The notes below the pieces were generated by a model, which was not told where the DNA came from, made no database searches, and worked only from the letters and a program-made list of their open reading frames with translations. A stretch of 57,705 bases of DNA from a virus: the IMG/VR virus record IMGVR_UViG_3300042320_001544, positions 1 to 57,705 of that record; one strand, 5' to 3'. Positions within the stretch are counted from its first letter, which is position 1. The number at the start of each line of letters is the position of its first letter. Positions 41,170 through 53,400 of the stretch are shown piece by piece. Position numbers and translations under genes: made by a program.

Positions 41170-43328
41170 GCCAAAGCTGAGGTGGAAGGTCCGGGATCCG
41201 CGCCGGCCATCACGGGAGCGACAGGCTCTGCATTGCGTGATCCCAACAGTTTCTCAGGGTTCTTTTCGCCCAAGTCGCGCAGCAGTCCGGCATAGGTGTC
41301 CCAGGCGTTTCCACGCACCTCGGGGGGTAGCGACAGCCAGTCTTTAAAAATGCGCAGCACCTCGTTCGACCGCTGGATGCGCTGGGTCGGGCTGCTCGCA
41401 TTTGACACATACACGCGGATCACGTTTTTGAGCTTTTTGGCGTTCGACCTTGCCCAGTCTTGAATGGCCTGTGCCCGTTGCAATCCAGTCAAGGGCTCGG
41501 GCATTAAAGCGGGGTCTGGCATCGGCTGAGGTTGCATCTCCGGCGGAGGCATTGCTTGCGCATCCACGACTTGGGGCAGCGCGCGCGCTTGGATGGTCTG
41601 CGCTTCGAGCAAATTTGCAATGCGCGGAAGATCCAGCGCCCCGTGTAGTTCGGCCTCGGCAAACGCGACAATCGCGGCGTTCATGCCCTTGCCGAGTTCG
41701 CCCTGCCGTTCGCGCAACGACGTGCTCTTTTGGGCATCCATGATTTGAATGGCCCCAAGCGTATCCGCCCCTACGCTGCCTTGGGTTGCATCAGCAGGGT
41801 TCCCAAGCCCTACTTCCATTTCCAACTTCTGCTCCATGTTTTGGAGCGCCGTCTCGATTTCCATGGTCTGCGCCGGCACGGTGACCACGCTTACCACGTC
41901 CTCGGGCCGGAAGCCGGAGGCGGTCTGGATTGTCTCCATCGTCCGAAATTGAATCGGCTTGCCCGCTTTGGCATTGAGCGAGGCTTGCCGGTTTTCGATC
42001 AGCAGGTTTCCGCTGCGCTGCAATTCCAACTCCAACCGGCACCAGCATTTATCGACGAACAAATTTTTGTCGGCGTACTTCTCAAAATAGCCCTGCCCAT
42101 ACCACCGATCCTCGAGCGGAAAAATGCGCGTCGGCTCGCCAAACGGGTGGGTGCGGGTGGTCCACGTCAGAATCTGCGAAGCCGGCCCGTAGTAGATCGG
42201 GTAGTTCAAGTCGAGATCGACGCAGAGGGCCATGTCTTCATAGCGCCCATTGCCGCGCACGTCGTATTTGAAATAAATCTCCGCGTACGTCCGCTCTTTG
42301 TAGGCTTTCTGGTCAGCGTCGGCCTGCACATCGGTCTTTTCTCCGCGGCCTTTGATGGCGCGCTGCACCTCGGTGCCTTGCTCACTCTGCCCGGAGTCCT
42401 GCACGGCTTGCAGGTAAGCCAGCACCGCCGGCGTGTCGCGGATGCTCGCAGGGATGGTGTCCACCATGTCCATGTAGGGCAGAGCGAACAGGTGCGCTTT
42501 GAGTTCGGCCGCATCAATGCTGGTCGCCGTGGGAGGGATCACGAGATCCGCCCAATGAGGGAAGGCGAAGTCAGCGCCCACGGTCTGGGCGATGATGGCC
42601 GGAAGCTCAATTTCAGCGTCGGATAGCATGGCGGCCGTGCGGACGTTCGCCGGCAGTGTCACCCGTGGATCCCGCACCAGGTATTGCACGGCGGGGTTGT
42701 TGGGGTCCGCCTGCCAGCGGTCCACGCTGGTGATCAGTTCGCCCCGTGAATCGCGCTGCGGTCCATCGGTGCCCATGAGCACCCTGACCTTCTGCTGCAC
42801 GCGGGTGCGGCTGATCTTTCGCACGATCTTCGGGACACATTCCCCGCGAATCAGAGCCGTCTTCACCGCCATCTTGCAGCGCTCCAACAGGTCTTGGCTC
42901 GTGGCCGCCGATTGCAACACGCGCTCCACATCCTCCAAAATTTCGCCGGCATCCTCGGGCCCTTCGGGTGAGATCCCGAAAAATTTCTCGCCGGCCAGCA
43001 TGTCATCGACGATCCGCGATTTGTGCTGCTCGATGAACATCCCGATCTTGCCCAGCGACAAATTCACTTTGGCGAACAACGAGCCTGGCACCGCACGGTG
43101 GGAAAAATCGCTCTCAAACATGCGGGTGTAACTGTTCCGTTTCCACAGCCACGAGTTCTTTTCATAACCGACAAGCCCGCCGGTCGCCCAGCCCATTTCC
43201 TGCCTCCAGAACCTCATGCGCTGGATGGCATAGAGCACCATTTCCTGCTCCTCCTCGCCGTTGAGTTGCAACGAGGTCGGCGGAAACAACACCTTCGGGG
43301 CGGAGTGGGGGGAGTCGTCGGAGATCAT
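41166..43328 (-). CDS. Portal protein, 720 aa
   Basis: The protein starts with a helical clip-like region (EEEQEMVLYAIQRMRFWRQEM) and contains MFIEQHKSRIVDDML, YAEIYFKYDVRGNGRYEDMALCVDLDLNYPIYYGP, FGEPTRIFPLEDRWYGQGY, LFVDKCWCRLELELQRSGNLLIENRQASLN and later a Pro/Met-rich tail. These features fit large portals of N4-like/podovirus relatives. Length 720 is in the expected range. It forms the dodecameric DNA channel to which the terminase docks. Confidence 0.8.
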   Translation of the reverse strand: MISDDSPHSAPKVLFPPTSLQLNGEEEQEMVLYAIQRMRFWRQEMGWATGGLVGYEKNSWLWKRNSYTRMFESDFSHRAVPGSLFAKVNLSLGKIGMFIEQHKSRIVDDMLAGEKFFGISPEGPEDAGEILEDVERVLQSAATSQDLLERCKMAVKTALIRGECVPKIVRKISRTRVQQKVRVLMGTDGPQRDSRGELITSVDRWQADPNNPAVQYLVRDPRVTLPANVRTAAMLSDAEIELPAIIAQTVGADFAFPHWADLVIPPTATSIDAAELKAHLFALPYMDMVDTIPASIRDTPAVLAYLQAVQDSGQSEQGTEVQRAIKGRGEKTDVQADADQKAYKERTYAEIYFKYDVRGNGRYEDMALCVDLDLNYPIYYGPASQILTWTTRTHPFGEPTRIFPLEDRWYGQGYFEKYADKNLFVDKCWCRLELELQRSGNLLIENRQASLNAKAGKPIQFRTMETIQTASGFRPEDVVSVVTVPAQTMEIETALQNMEQKLEMEVGLGNPADATQGSVGADTLGAIQIMDAQKSTSLRERQGELGKGMNAAIVAFAEAELHGALDLPRIANLLEAQTIQARALPQVVDAQAMPPPEMQPQPMPDPALMPEPLTGLQRAQAIQDWARSNAKKLKNVIRVYVSNASSPTQRIQRSNEVLRIFKDWLSLPPEVRGNAWDTYAGLLRDLGEKNPEKLLGSRNAEPVAPVMAGADPGPSTSALA

Positions 43329-43435
43329 GGCGGCACGGGGGCGGGGGGTGGAACAGGCGCGGGCTTCGGCGCTTGGGTGATTGAGTTTCGAGGGCTCTCA
43401 AACTCAGCCATGGGGTCGCAAAGGGGCATTTCCAT
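43325..43435 (-). CDS. Possible short proline-rich peptide, 36 aa
   Basis: MEMPLCDPMAEFESPRNS ends in a Pro/Ala run (PAPVPPPAPVPP). It begins 5 nt after SSB and its stop overlaps the portal ATG (ATGA), which would couple portal translation to SSB. Low sequence complexity leaves doubt that the product matters. Confidence 0.4.
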   Translation of the reverse strand: MEMPLCDPMAEFESPRNSITQAPKPAPVPPPAPVPP

Positions 43436-43440
43436 GAGGA

Positions 43441-43905
43441 TTAAAATGGAATGTCGTCGTCTTCTAGCCCGTCGGTGATCGGGCCGTCGGGGTCGGGCAG
43501 GGTGCGAGAGGATTCCGCCGTCTCGCGGGCTTCAGGCCGGCGCGCGCGGTCAGGGGGTTCCTCGGGGGCGGATCGGGTCTTAGACTCTCCGCAAAACTCA
43601 AAGCGGTCAATCATCACCAGCGTCTTGCGTCGCTTCTTTTCCGTCGCTTTGTCGATCCACTCTTCAATGGCCAGCTCACCTTGAATCAAAATGGGGGAGC
43701 CCTTTCGAAAATGCTTTTCAATGCTCTCCGCCGTCTTGCGCCAAGCGCGGCAATCGACGAAACAAACCTTTTCCTGCTTCTCACCGGCGTCATTGAACCA
43801 AACCTTGTTCACGGCCAGCCCAATTTCCAGCACGGGCACACCCTTGGCCGTAAATGCCAGTTCGAGATCGCGAGTGATGTTGCCTTTGAGTATGACCAAG
43901 TTCAT
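43441..43905 (-). CDS. ssb: Single-stranded DNA-binding protein
   Basis: Start at ATG 43905 (MNLVILKGNITRDLEL), preceded by GGAAGGTGGAG, one of the few good Shine-Dalgarno sequences in the genome. The OB-fold shows VFLVILKGNIT-like strand 1, FVDCRAWRKTAESIEKHFRKGSPILIQGEL and KTLVMIDRFEFCG. A disordered Pro/Arg/Asp linker leads to the acidic tip DDDIPF, the canonical tail that recruits host replication proteins. About 154 aa, usual length. Confidence 0.92.
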   Translation of the reverse strand: MNLVILKGNITRDLELAFTAKGVPVLEIGLAVNKVWFNDAGEKQEKVCFVDCRAWRKTAESIEKHFRKGSPILIQGELAIEEWIDKATEKKRRKTLVMIDRFEFCGESKTRSAPEEPPDRARRPEARETAESSRTLPDPDGPITDGLEDDDIPF

Positions 43906-43965
43906 CGGCTCCACCTTCCCACCCCTCCGCGCTTTTGGCAAGCGCAGGAATTGACTCCGACCCGA

Positions 43966-43983
43966 GGGTAAATCGATTTACCC
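43966..43983. repeat. Perfect palindrome GGGTAAATCGATTTACCC
   Basis: All 18 bases are self-complementary. Just left of it is a plus-strand copy of the AATTGACTCCGACC motif (43949-43962) that faces no gene. Confidence 0.7.
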
Positions 43984-44163
43984 CTTCACCCTTTTTGATT
44001 TATTTTTTAGGTACTTCGTACTCTCTCTCTTCCTCTATCTCCCCCCGAATTGTTCACCAACAATTCAGAATATCGGGCTCTTTGTTCGCGAATTGTTCGC
44101 TCTTTGTTTATGGGTTGGCGATGAGCAAACCAAAGGCATTTGGAACAATCTACGAGGTGACAA

Positions 44164-44208
44164 ATGCGCTAAAATATGCGCCAGCAATGCGCCAGTGTTT
44201 GGCGCAAA
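44164..44208. repeat. Iteron-like ATGCGCCA repeats
   Basis: ATGCGCTA (44164-44171), ATGCGCCAG (44176-44184) and ATGCGCCAG (44187-44195) are spaced 11-12 bp, about one helical turn, followed by inverted TTTGGCGCAAA (44198-44208). Such spacing is typical for initiator binding sites. Confidence 0.6.
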
Positions 44209-44272
44209 CGTGAACAAATCCCCGGAATTGTTTTGATTCCGGCGTGCTTTGTTCGGTATTGTTTCCCATTGT

Positions 44273-44482
44273 TTACCGACCGCGCACGCCGTCGAATTGC
44301 GCATCGGGATCCAGCGCGTTGGCCTTGGATTTGGCGCGATTCATCCACCAGCCTTCGCTCTTGCCTTGGTTCCAAGGCAAGAGCCGTTCGGGCACCACAT
44401 GCGCCAGGATAAACAAAATCACGGCCGCACCGACTGCGGCGCGCGCGCTCCATTCAACCACCGTCCAAAGTTGAGCTTTCAT
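44273..44482 (-). CDS. Small membrane protein, 69 aa, downstream of the giant gene
   Basis: MKAQLWTVVEWSARAAVGAAVILFILAHVV has one transmembrane helix, followed by a polar basic tail (NQGKSEGWWMNRAKSKAN). The ATG is 4 nt after the giant gene's TGA, so translation is probably coupled. Role unknown; a membrane partner of the giant protein or a small holin are both possible. Confidence 0.65.
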   Translation of the reverse strand: MKAQLWTVVEWSARAAVGAAVILFILAHVVPERLLPWNQGKSEGWWMNRAKSKANALDPDAQFDGVRGR

Positions 44483-44486
44483 GGGT

Positions 44487-47400
44487 TCACGGTGCTTTTG
44501 GCAGCCGTTTAATCAACCGGGAAAATTCCGACATGGCCCCCTTGCCTTTACCTTCCATGGCTTCACCCATGGCCCCTTGCGGAACCGGCATGAAGTTGAG
44601 CCCAGTCAGATCACCCAGCAGCGATAGCGAGCCCGGCTTGCGTGCCACATCCTGCGGCTTGGGATAAAAGAGCCTTGGGAATTGTTTTGAGGTGCCGGAG
44701 GTGGCAAAGTTTCTTGTTTGCGTTCCTTGCCGGATGCTCTCGGTGCCCACTCCCATTTTTTGCAAGTCGGTCACGTCCTGCGGCCAGTTGGTCACGGTCG
44801 TCTTCTGAAGATCAAGGAACCCCCGTGGAATGCCCAGTTGTTCGAGCAGCGCCACTTGTTCGGGAACCGTCGCCGCTTGGATGAGCGCCGCGCGCCGGTT
44901 GATCTCAGCGATCATGGCGGCTTGCTCAGTCGCCGGCAATTCTTTGTCGGCCTTCACCTGCTGCTTCCGCGCCTTTGCCCATTCATCAACCTTAAACGGC
45001 GCATTGCCCACCGCCTGGTATTCGCCCTCAGCCGGCAGGTATTGGGACAAGCCCGGAATGTTGGACATGATTGCCTCCCTGATACCGGGGTCATACTTCA
45101 GTCCTGGAATGGGTCGCAAGCGCCGGCGGATTGGGTCCATAGCCTTGGTCACGGTGTCCCGAGCCCGGCTTGGGATGAGCGGAGCGGTGAGCAAATCAAA
45201 GAGCGCATCCGATGCCACCACCGGAAACGACTTGTCTCGGTTGTAGGGGCTGATCTTGTAAGTGACCGGCGTGAGATTCATCAATATTCCGGTCTGCATG
45301 TAGTCCTGTCCCATGTCGGCACTGTGCTCCCACATCTCCCTCCAGTCGCCATTGGCAGCCATGCCCAGCAGCACGGCCTCGCGCAGGTAGGGGTATTTGG
45401 TGAACTTCATGTAAAGGTCACCCACTCGACCAAGGTCATCGGTCAGGGTGCCATCGGTGCCGATGTCGATGCCGTATCGGCGCAGGTAATCGCGCACGAG
45501 ACGCACCACGCGGCTTGCGTTGATGCGGTCGCCAGTCCGAACGGCTCCAGCCAGATCGCGGCCTTCGTCGTCGTAATTCCGGCCAATCATCGGATCGTCA
45601 TCATCTCCACCTTCATCGCCGCTCATGGCGGCCCCGATCACGGTGAGGGCTCCCATGGTCATCAGGTTGGCCATCGAGCGCCGGCGCTGTTCGCCAGACG
45701 CGCCACGGCTCGTCGCCGTGATGAGCGCGCCGCCAGTGACGTTGTAAAGCTGACGCAGGTAGTTGTAACCCCACTTGATGAACGGGAACAGCGCCTTCTT
45801 GGTGATGCGGCCCAGTTGCGTTTGGCTTTGGTTCGGATCGATCCACGCCGGGACGTTGGCGTAGTCCATAAACCAGAACATGGCGCGGTCGTACGCGTCC
45901 TGAAAGGCTTTGGGCTGATCAGTGTGAGCGGTCTTGAGGTAGGTCAGCACCCAGTCGCGCCGGGCGCGGCCTTTGAGTTTTTGCTTGTCGGCCTCCAGAT
46001 CGGCGCGCGCGCGCAGGATGCGATAGATCATCGCCATTTTCGGGTTGGTGTCTACGTTCCCGTAGCCGATGGCTTTCAGGAAGGCGCTACCAGGGTCGAG
46101 GTTGCCAAGGTCAAACAATGCGCTGGCCTTCGGATCGATATCAAAAAGCGTCAGGCCGCCGCTATCGCTGACGATCTCCTCTGGCACCACTTCGGAAATG
46201 CGAGTCTTGGTCCGCGCAATGCGGTCGCGGGCCATGCCTCTGACCAAATGGCTAAACTCATAGGCTCCCAACTTGGCGGCCTGCCCTTGCCCCGTAACGG
46301 CGCTCAGAATGGCGTAGTTCAGGCTGTTCAGCGTCGCGATGTTGCGGAGAATTTCATTGCTGGCCCAGTTGGTCACATAGGTGCCAAAACTAACGAGCAC
46401 ACCCCGGTTGAACCGGTCCACAAACCACTCAATGGCACGCAAAAGGCTGTTCTCCGTGCGCTCGTGAGCCATGCCGGCCATCAGTTCCTTGTGCACGTTC
46501 CGATGAATTCCGTACTCCTTGTTCCAGAATCGCGCGGCATCACCCACCAGACCGCGGAGCAGTTCGGCCTGATCGGGGGTCAATGGCTCGCCTTTGGTCG
46601 GCTTGAGTTCCTCGACCAACCGGAGCCGGCGGATGTGAGCGAGCAGGATGGTCGTCAGGATTTCATCCACGTTGATCATGTCTGCCCGTTGAACTTGCGG
46701 TAAGCGGTCGAGCCTCACCGAGGCGCGATTGATCAACAGGCGGCGCGTTTCGAGGCGATTCTTTTCCCGGATCGACTCCATGGCGGTCACGCTGAACCCA
46801 TCAATCAGGTTGCGCACCTCACCGCGTTGAATCTTGGTGCCACTCCGCGTCGTGCGGGCGTCGCTCATGAAGGTGCGGAGCAGTTGCCCCATGAACTGCG
46901 CAAGGTTGCGTTGCACGGCGACATCCGGCGTCCAGCCCCCGAGGGTGGTGATCATGGGCAGCGGCGCGTCGCCAAACACATTGCGCAGCGTGTCCGGCCA
47001 TGTGTTGAAAGTCGCCAGCAGACTGCCCCGGTTAAACGTAGGCACCACGGTGCCACCAGGACCGACCTCGGTGACGTTTTCCATGCCGGGCATCAAGTAT
47101 TGATCGAGCACACCGACCGCCGTCGGGAACCGCTGGGCAAAGCCTTGGTAAATACCAGCCTGCACGTCGGCCGGCATCCACTCATACAACACAAAGCCAC
47201 CTCGATCACGAGCCAGCGCGCCCACGCTCAACACGGTGGGCACGCCCTCAATGTCTTGGGTGGTCATATCGCCGGCTGCTAGGTTTAGCGTTTGAGCTTC
47301 AAGCACGGTCAGGAAGCCAACTGGCCGTTCAAAGTCGGTGAAGATAAACGACCCATCGTCGGCGACGCCGGCCACCTCCAGTCGGCTGGCGACCGGGAGC

Positions 47401-50400
47401 ACCTGATCCAGAAACGCTTCCATGTCCTTTTTGCGGCTGCTCCAGTAACCCGGATCGCCGAACGCGGCTCGCACCTCGCGCCGCACCTTGTCCATCATCC
47501 CGTTGATCGCCGCCACGGCAAACCCTTCGTCAAACTGGTTCTTCTGAATCACCCGTTTGATGCCCGGCACAAAATAGTCGAGCTTGTCGAACCGGCCGTA
47601 AAAGTACTTAGCCAGCACGTCTGAGAAACCGCCATGCGTTGGCCGTTTTTTATTGTCTGTCTCTGCACCCTTGGCCATTTGCACCCGCCGGGCCTTGCCC
47701 TCAGCCGTGATGCCGTCCAGATGCTGAGCCGCCGGCTTGCTGGGCCGCACAGGCTGAGGGGCAAACAAAGCGAGCCCCTGTTGCTGGATGCTCTGACGCA
47801 TCGCCGGCGTGATGTCCACGCGCCAGATCCCAGTCTTGGCCGCAGAGTCTTTCCATGCTTGAAGAATAGCCGCGTCAGGTGCGTCAACGTCCCAAGTCGT
47901 TGCAAAATTTCTATCGGCCAAAACCTCCGTCAACGCTTGATTCACATTGTCAAATCCCAGCATGTCATTGCGACGAATGGCGTCTCTGGCAGCTTGTGTG
48001 GTTTTAGCCTTGCCTTCTGTCGGGATGACGGACTGCTCAACTCTTCCCCCCCACTGCTTCACAAACTTGCCAATTTCTTTGGGGAGGATGGTGTCATAGA
48101 AACCAACCATTCCTTTGCCGCCGACTTTAAGACCGTCGCCGGTGATGCTGCCGCTGCTTCCTCCGTCGATGATCTGCTGGGCGACATCTTTGCCAACGTA
48201 TTCTTCCAATTTCTCCTTGGGGATCGGGTCTGTCGAAGGGAACACATTCAAGTAATTGTCGTCTTTGACTCCCGCCAGAATGTAGGTTTTGCCCTCGTCA
48301 TCGGTGCGATACTGCAATTCATCGAGCTGCTGGCTCAGATCAAATCTCGCCACCTGCGTCTCGCCGGTGGTCCAACCGATCCACAGCTTGCCTTTCGCCA
48401 CGGCGTCTGCCAGAGCGCGCTTGAACATTTGCAGGGGCCAAGTGGCGCGGAAGGGAGCGTCAGGGACTGTCCCGATTTGCCGCACACCCCGCACAGCCCG
48501 CAGCGACTTTTCATTAGCGGCAATGGCTTCCTCCTTTGTCCGCCGGATGCCTTCAAAGCGTCCCTCATCATTTTGGAAAGCCCACTGCCCTGCATACTGT
48601 CCCGCCGTTTCCGGCATTTGGACGATTCTCGTCGAAATGATGGTTTCCGCTGATGGAGCGTCTTCGCTATACCCCTTCTTCCGCCCTTGCTGATGGCGGT
48701 CGCTTTGGATCTCTTCGATGAATGTCCCCGGCCGGCCTTGCGAATCAGTGCGCTCGTTCACCCGCATGTGCGCCACATAATTGGGCACGTTCGGAAAATG
48801 GCGGGACGTGAAGGCATTAGCAGCGTCCTTCGATTGGCCACCAATGATTGTGCCTCCGTTTTGCCGGATCAACTCGGCAACTTGCGAAGTGATGGGCTGA
48901 TCAAACTCAATGGCATACTCATTGTCTTCGCTCCTCCCGTAATCCATTTCGCTGAAGCCTTCGGCGTCCATGTCTGTCAGGAATGAATCGGCCGCTTCGT
49001 CATCAGCAAAGGTAACAGTGGTGCCCGAACCCTCGGTTTTAACGGGCATCGCCAGCACGACCTCGCGGTAGTTATGGCCCCCAGGCAGTTGGTATTGGGA
49101 GTATTTGCCGACATTCGGAGCAGCAACCCGTTTGTTGTCGATGTCCTTTTGCGCAGTCTCACGAGACGAATAGCGCCCCACCACATTGCCTGACCCATCC
49201 ACGATGACAGTGCCCATTCCATCCCCCTCGACACGCAGCGACTTGTAAAAGTCCGTTACCCCCATACTCACAACCTCTTCCAACCTCACTGCGCCATCGC
49301 TAGCGAGGTAGTCGAGCACAGCTTGCTTCTCGATCTTGTCCCCTTGGCTTTCAATCCAAGGCATGATTGCACTCCACTTGACCTCTTCGGCCTTGATGCC
49401 CGTCTGCGGGTTGGTGATGATGCCCTTGAGGGTCTTCGCATCGGCCCGCGCCGGCATCTTGGTCTTCACGACCTCCGCCAATTGCGAGTAAAACGCCGGC
49501 GTCACGGGCTGCACCCTTTCAGGCGCACCCAGTCGAACCCCCTCGCCTTTCCTCCCACCCTTCAGCCACTTGTCGAGGGCGTTGATCAACTCACTGGTGA
49601 AGTTGACGTACTCCTGAGTGCCCCAGCCCAATTGCTTGCCCAAGGGTCCAATCTGGCGGTCGGGGCGCTCGGCATCGTTCACATACTCATTGGCGTCCAC
49701 ATGATTTTGCAACCCCGCAAACGAGCGCACCCCCGCCGGGATCGTGCCGTTCGCCATGTCGGCCACAATCTCCGCCTTCGCCGTGGCCAGTCGATGCGCG
49801 AACACGCTTTCACGGGTGAGGGGTTTGATGGGCTCCGGTGCCCCGAGGGCTAGGTTGGGGACTATTCCTGTTTTGTCGATACCCACACCTACTTTTTCCA
49901 ATTCTCTGCGCAGCGAAGGTGTAACCACGTTGTCGGGTATTGTGACCCCTTCAGGGAGCGAGTCGCGGATTAATTGAGCCACCTCGGCGTCCGGGACGAT
50001 TCGTTTAATCTTGGCATAGCGAGACAAATCGACAATGCGGCCCTTGCCCCATGGGTGCGCGCCCACCGCACGTTTAGACAGGGGAGCTTGGTAGTCATCT
50101 TTTTTCGGAATTTCGATTTCGACGGTGACGTAGGGTTTCCGGTACGCAGCCGCAAACTGAGCGTTCAGCGGATTCTGCGAAGAATGAAAATACGGTGCGT
50201 AAATCGCATACACGTCATCGCCGTTTGGCCCCTTGAGTTTGAATTTGCCAGCGTTCCGGCCGGATTGAATAACCAAATCTGGGCGTTCTTCGGACTGCAT
50301 CCATTCACCCATTGGCTCGGCTGAACGAAGGTTGCCTTCCAAAAAAGTAGACATTGGAGGGTAGAGCTGGCCATCTATCAATGCCATGGTGCGATACCTC

Positions 50401-53400
50401 GTCACCGTGGGCTCGCTGTCCAGTTTTTCGATGGTTGCCTTGTCAAGGCGTCTTACCGCCTCGGGTGCCCCGAGGGCTATTCGTCCTCGTCCTCTTCCCC
50501 GTCCTCTTCCATCGTCGCGGGATTCATCCCGCGCGGGAGTTGGCCGAACCACGGCGGAAGCGTCCCTTCCTCGATCTCCTGCTCCAGATTCTCCAGCGTC
50601 TCGTCCAGATCCCAAATCAGCCCTTCCTCCTGAAGAAAGGCCCCTTGCGTCATAGCCTCGCCGAGGCTGTCCAGGAACAAATGCGCGGTCCCCCATGCCG
50701 TTTGCCCAGGCTGGCTTTCCCAAAGCCGTACCATCTGCAATTGCTCTTGCAAGGTCACGACCTTCGGGGTGGTCCTTGCTGATTGTAATGAGTCGGAAGA
50801 CGGCGGCTCTGGCTTCGTCGAGGGTGAGTTCATTCTTGAGGTAACTATCCCACACAGCCCGCACATTTGCAACATTGGCCTTCTTGGCTTTCCACGTTGC
50901 CGGGAACAATAATCGCACTGCTTCCCAAGTGATGCTCTGCACCTCGCGGGGCAACAAATTGAACGCCACGGCCGCCATCCGATACGCTTTGGCATTGGCT
51001 GCATACATGCCCTTGATGCCGGCGGCTCCATCATTTTTGACCCCTCCGCCTCCAAAATTCTGCGTCACTTCGAGGCTGGCCCCGCTGAGCGGCAGCCACA
51101 GCAACGCTGCAACGGCATGCGTGTCCATGGTCACATGACCGCTCAAATTGCGCGGATCGACGATGTTGTTGTAAAAACTACGCACCTTGTGCTGGTCACC
51201 CAGCGACGTGCTGATGACCTCATGCTCGTCGGTGAGGGTGCGGCCCTTCACCTTGACGGAACGGGTCATGACGGCAATGGCCTTCTCAATGGTGTTGTAA
51301 CCGCCCCAAGCGATCTTCAACTCAACGCCTTCTTCGTTGGTCATGTTGCCCACAAACTCACCGTGCGGCGTGACTTTCTGATAGCGAACGTCGTGGTACG
51401 TCTCCGAGAACATGCGAATGAATCGGCTCTGCAATTGGGGGTCTTTAAGGTCACTCAGCTTATTGCGAATGCCGTCTTTTTTGGATTTCCACTGAAGGCG
51501 ATCCAATTGCGCGCGCGCCCGGTTGACGTTTGCTTGGGCTTTAGTGTTGTCCCAATTGGTCCAAGTGACACTGCCATCGCTTTCGACAATCCGCTTGGCC
51601 CCGCCTTGATAGACAACCTCGCCATTTTTATCCAGCTTCTCTTTCTTGCCGCCAGTCTCCTTGTCTTTTTCCATGACCGGCTGCGGCTCTGCGGCTCGCA
51701 TGATGAATTGCTCGGTCATCTCAGCGGTCCATTCCGAGTTTTGGTGGTTCTTCCAAACGTCCATCATGCGTTCGGCGAGGCTCACGTTCATGAACCAGTC
51801 TTTCTGGGGCGAAAACACGGCGAGCACGGCGCTCGCTTGCTCGAGCGTGGCTTTGTATTTTTTACCGAAATGCTGGGCGATGATGTTGGCCCCGTCATAC
51901 CACAACGTGGCAAAGTCGCGGATGCCTTCAGGGAACATCTCAATCAGCGTTTTGAGGTTCGATTCAACGGCGGCGACGTAGGTGTTGTAAATTTTTTCGG
52001 CGTCCTCCAACGAGATGGCGCTTTCCTCTTTGAGCAAAGAGTCGATGGCCGCGTTGAGGTTCTTTTTCTCGACCTCAACCTTTTTCGTCAGGCCGGTGAT
52101 CTGCTTGTCCAGCCGTTTGATTTCGAGCGCCGTCGCCGTCTGGCCGTTTTTCTTGAGGAATGTGGCAAGGTGCTTTGCTTTTACCTGGGCTTTCTTCCAG
52201 CCCTTGGCTGTGGCGATTAGCCCGGTCGCTTCATTTTTGGCCTGCTTCAGCGCTTCGCGCGCCTCGGCGAGGGCCTCCATGGCGGAGTTGAGCGGCGCAT
52301 CAATGACCCTCATGCGTTCGGCCAAGCGCGGTTCGTCGCGACCCACCAACGGATAGCGGGTAAGCAGCAGCGCATTCTTCCGGTAAGCCAGCGGATTGTG
52401 CTTCCGTAACCGGTCGAGATCGACGTTGTGATCTCCGTCGGTGCCCTCGCCGGTCCGGCCTTTTGTCGCCGTGGCGTTGCTGGTGCCTACGGTGCGGCCG
52501 GCGACCGTTTCATCTTTGACGGCCTTCACAAAGTCAGACTGCTCAGCATCGATAGAAGGCGCGTCCTCAGCTAGCGAAACAGTGGATTTTTCAAAAGCAG
52601 GGGATTCTTCCATCAATCCGTTTTCACGGAACGAAAAATAATCGCTTGGAGAATAAGCCACCATGGCCTCTACCAATTCAATGCCGGCAGAGGACAGTCC
52701 TTCTTTCACTATGCGCGCCATGTGCCTGTTCTCCGGTGTTACGGCGGCAGAAGTTGGGCGTGACGGTTGATAAATATTTAAAGCGACAACATTGGATCCT
52801 TCTCTTGCAGCGCCTAAAAGCGCAAGAGTGGCAATGGCCGCAGGTGCGGTAGAAATAGGAATGCGCTCTACAGCACGCAACTGGAGCCGAGTATCAAGAA
52901 ACAGCAGGTGATGATGATCGGGGTCTGCTGTTCGCAGGGCGTTGAGGTAACCTGCTAATTCGTAAGGCTGGTTTAGCACGGGACGCTCTGACGAGGGCAC
53001 AGCCTCCCAGTTGGCCATGTTTCCTGTTTGAGGGACCGCTGGAGTTGGCAAAACAGGCAGCTTGGTAGTGCGGCTTGGCAAGCTCGGGATCGTTTCCGAT
53101 TTTTGATTGAGCATGCCAACCTCGCGGAACGAAAAGAATTGTTCGCCATTTGTAATAACATGATCAATAAACGGCACGTTTAACATTTCCGCCATTTCCA
53201 CCATTTTGCGGGTCATGCGTCTGTCAGCCTCGGACGGAGAAGTCTCGCCACTGGGGTGGTTATGAGCAATCAAAAACCCTTCAATTTGCATCGCAGGGTT
53301 AGCCATGCGTGCGGCCTCAAGAATGCCGGCAAGCCGGCCAATGCTCAAGATCGACTCGTTGACACTGCCAACATGCACAATTTGCGAGTGAATAACCTGC

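Larger units (their letters stand above)
43906..44272. other. Non-coding, repeat-rich region; candidate replication origin and SSB promoter
   Basis: No convincing gene lies here. It contains a perfect 18-bp palindrome (43966-43983), a pyrimidine tract (about 44021-44046), an inverted repeat GAATTGTT/AACAATTC (44047-44066), several TTGTT(C) elements, iteron-like ATGCGC(C/T)A copies at 44164, 44176 and 44187 with an inverted TTTGGCGCA at 44198, and a hairpin CCGGAAT/ATTCCGG (44222-44242). AT content is higher than in flanking genes. Confidence 0.6.

Noticed and set aside
44047-44242. CRISPR-like array from repeated TTGTTC elements
   Set aside because: Repeats are short, irregularly spaced and partly inverted; they look like origin or regulatory elements, not repeat-spacer units.
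44718-46703. Plus-strand frame of 661 codons opposite the giant gene
   Set aside because: Antisense shadow: composition is typical of reverse-frame translation and the minus strand carries recognisable domains throughout.
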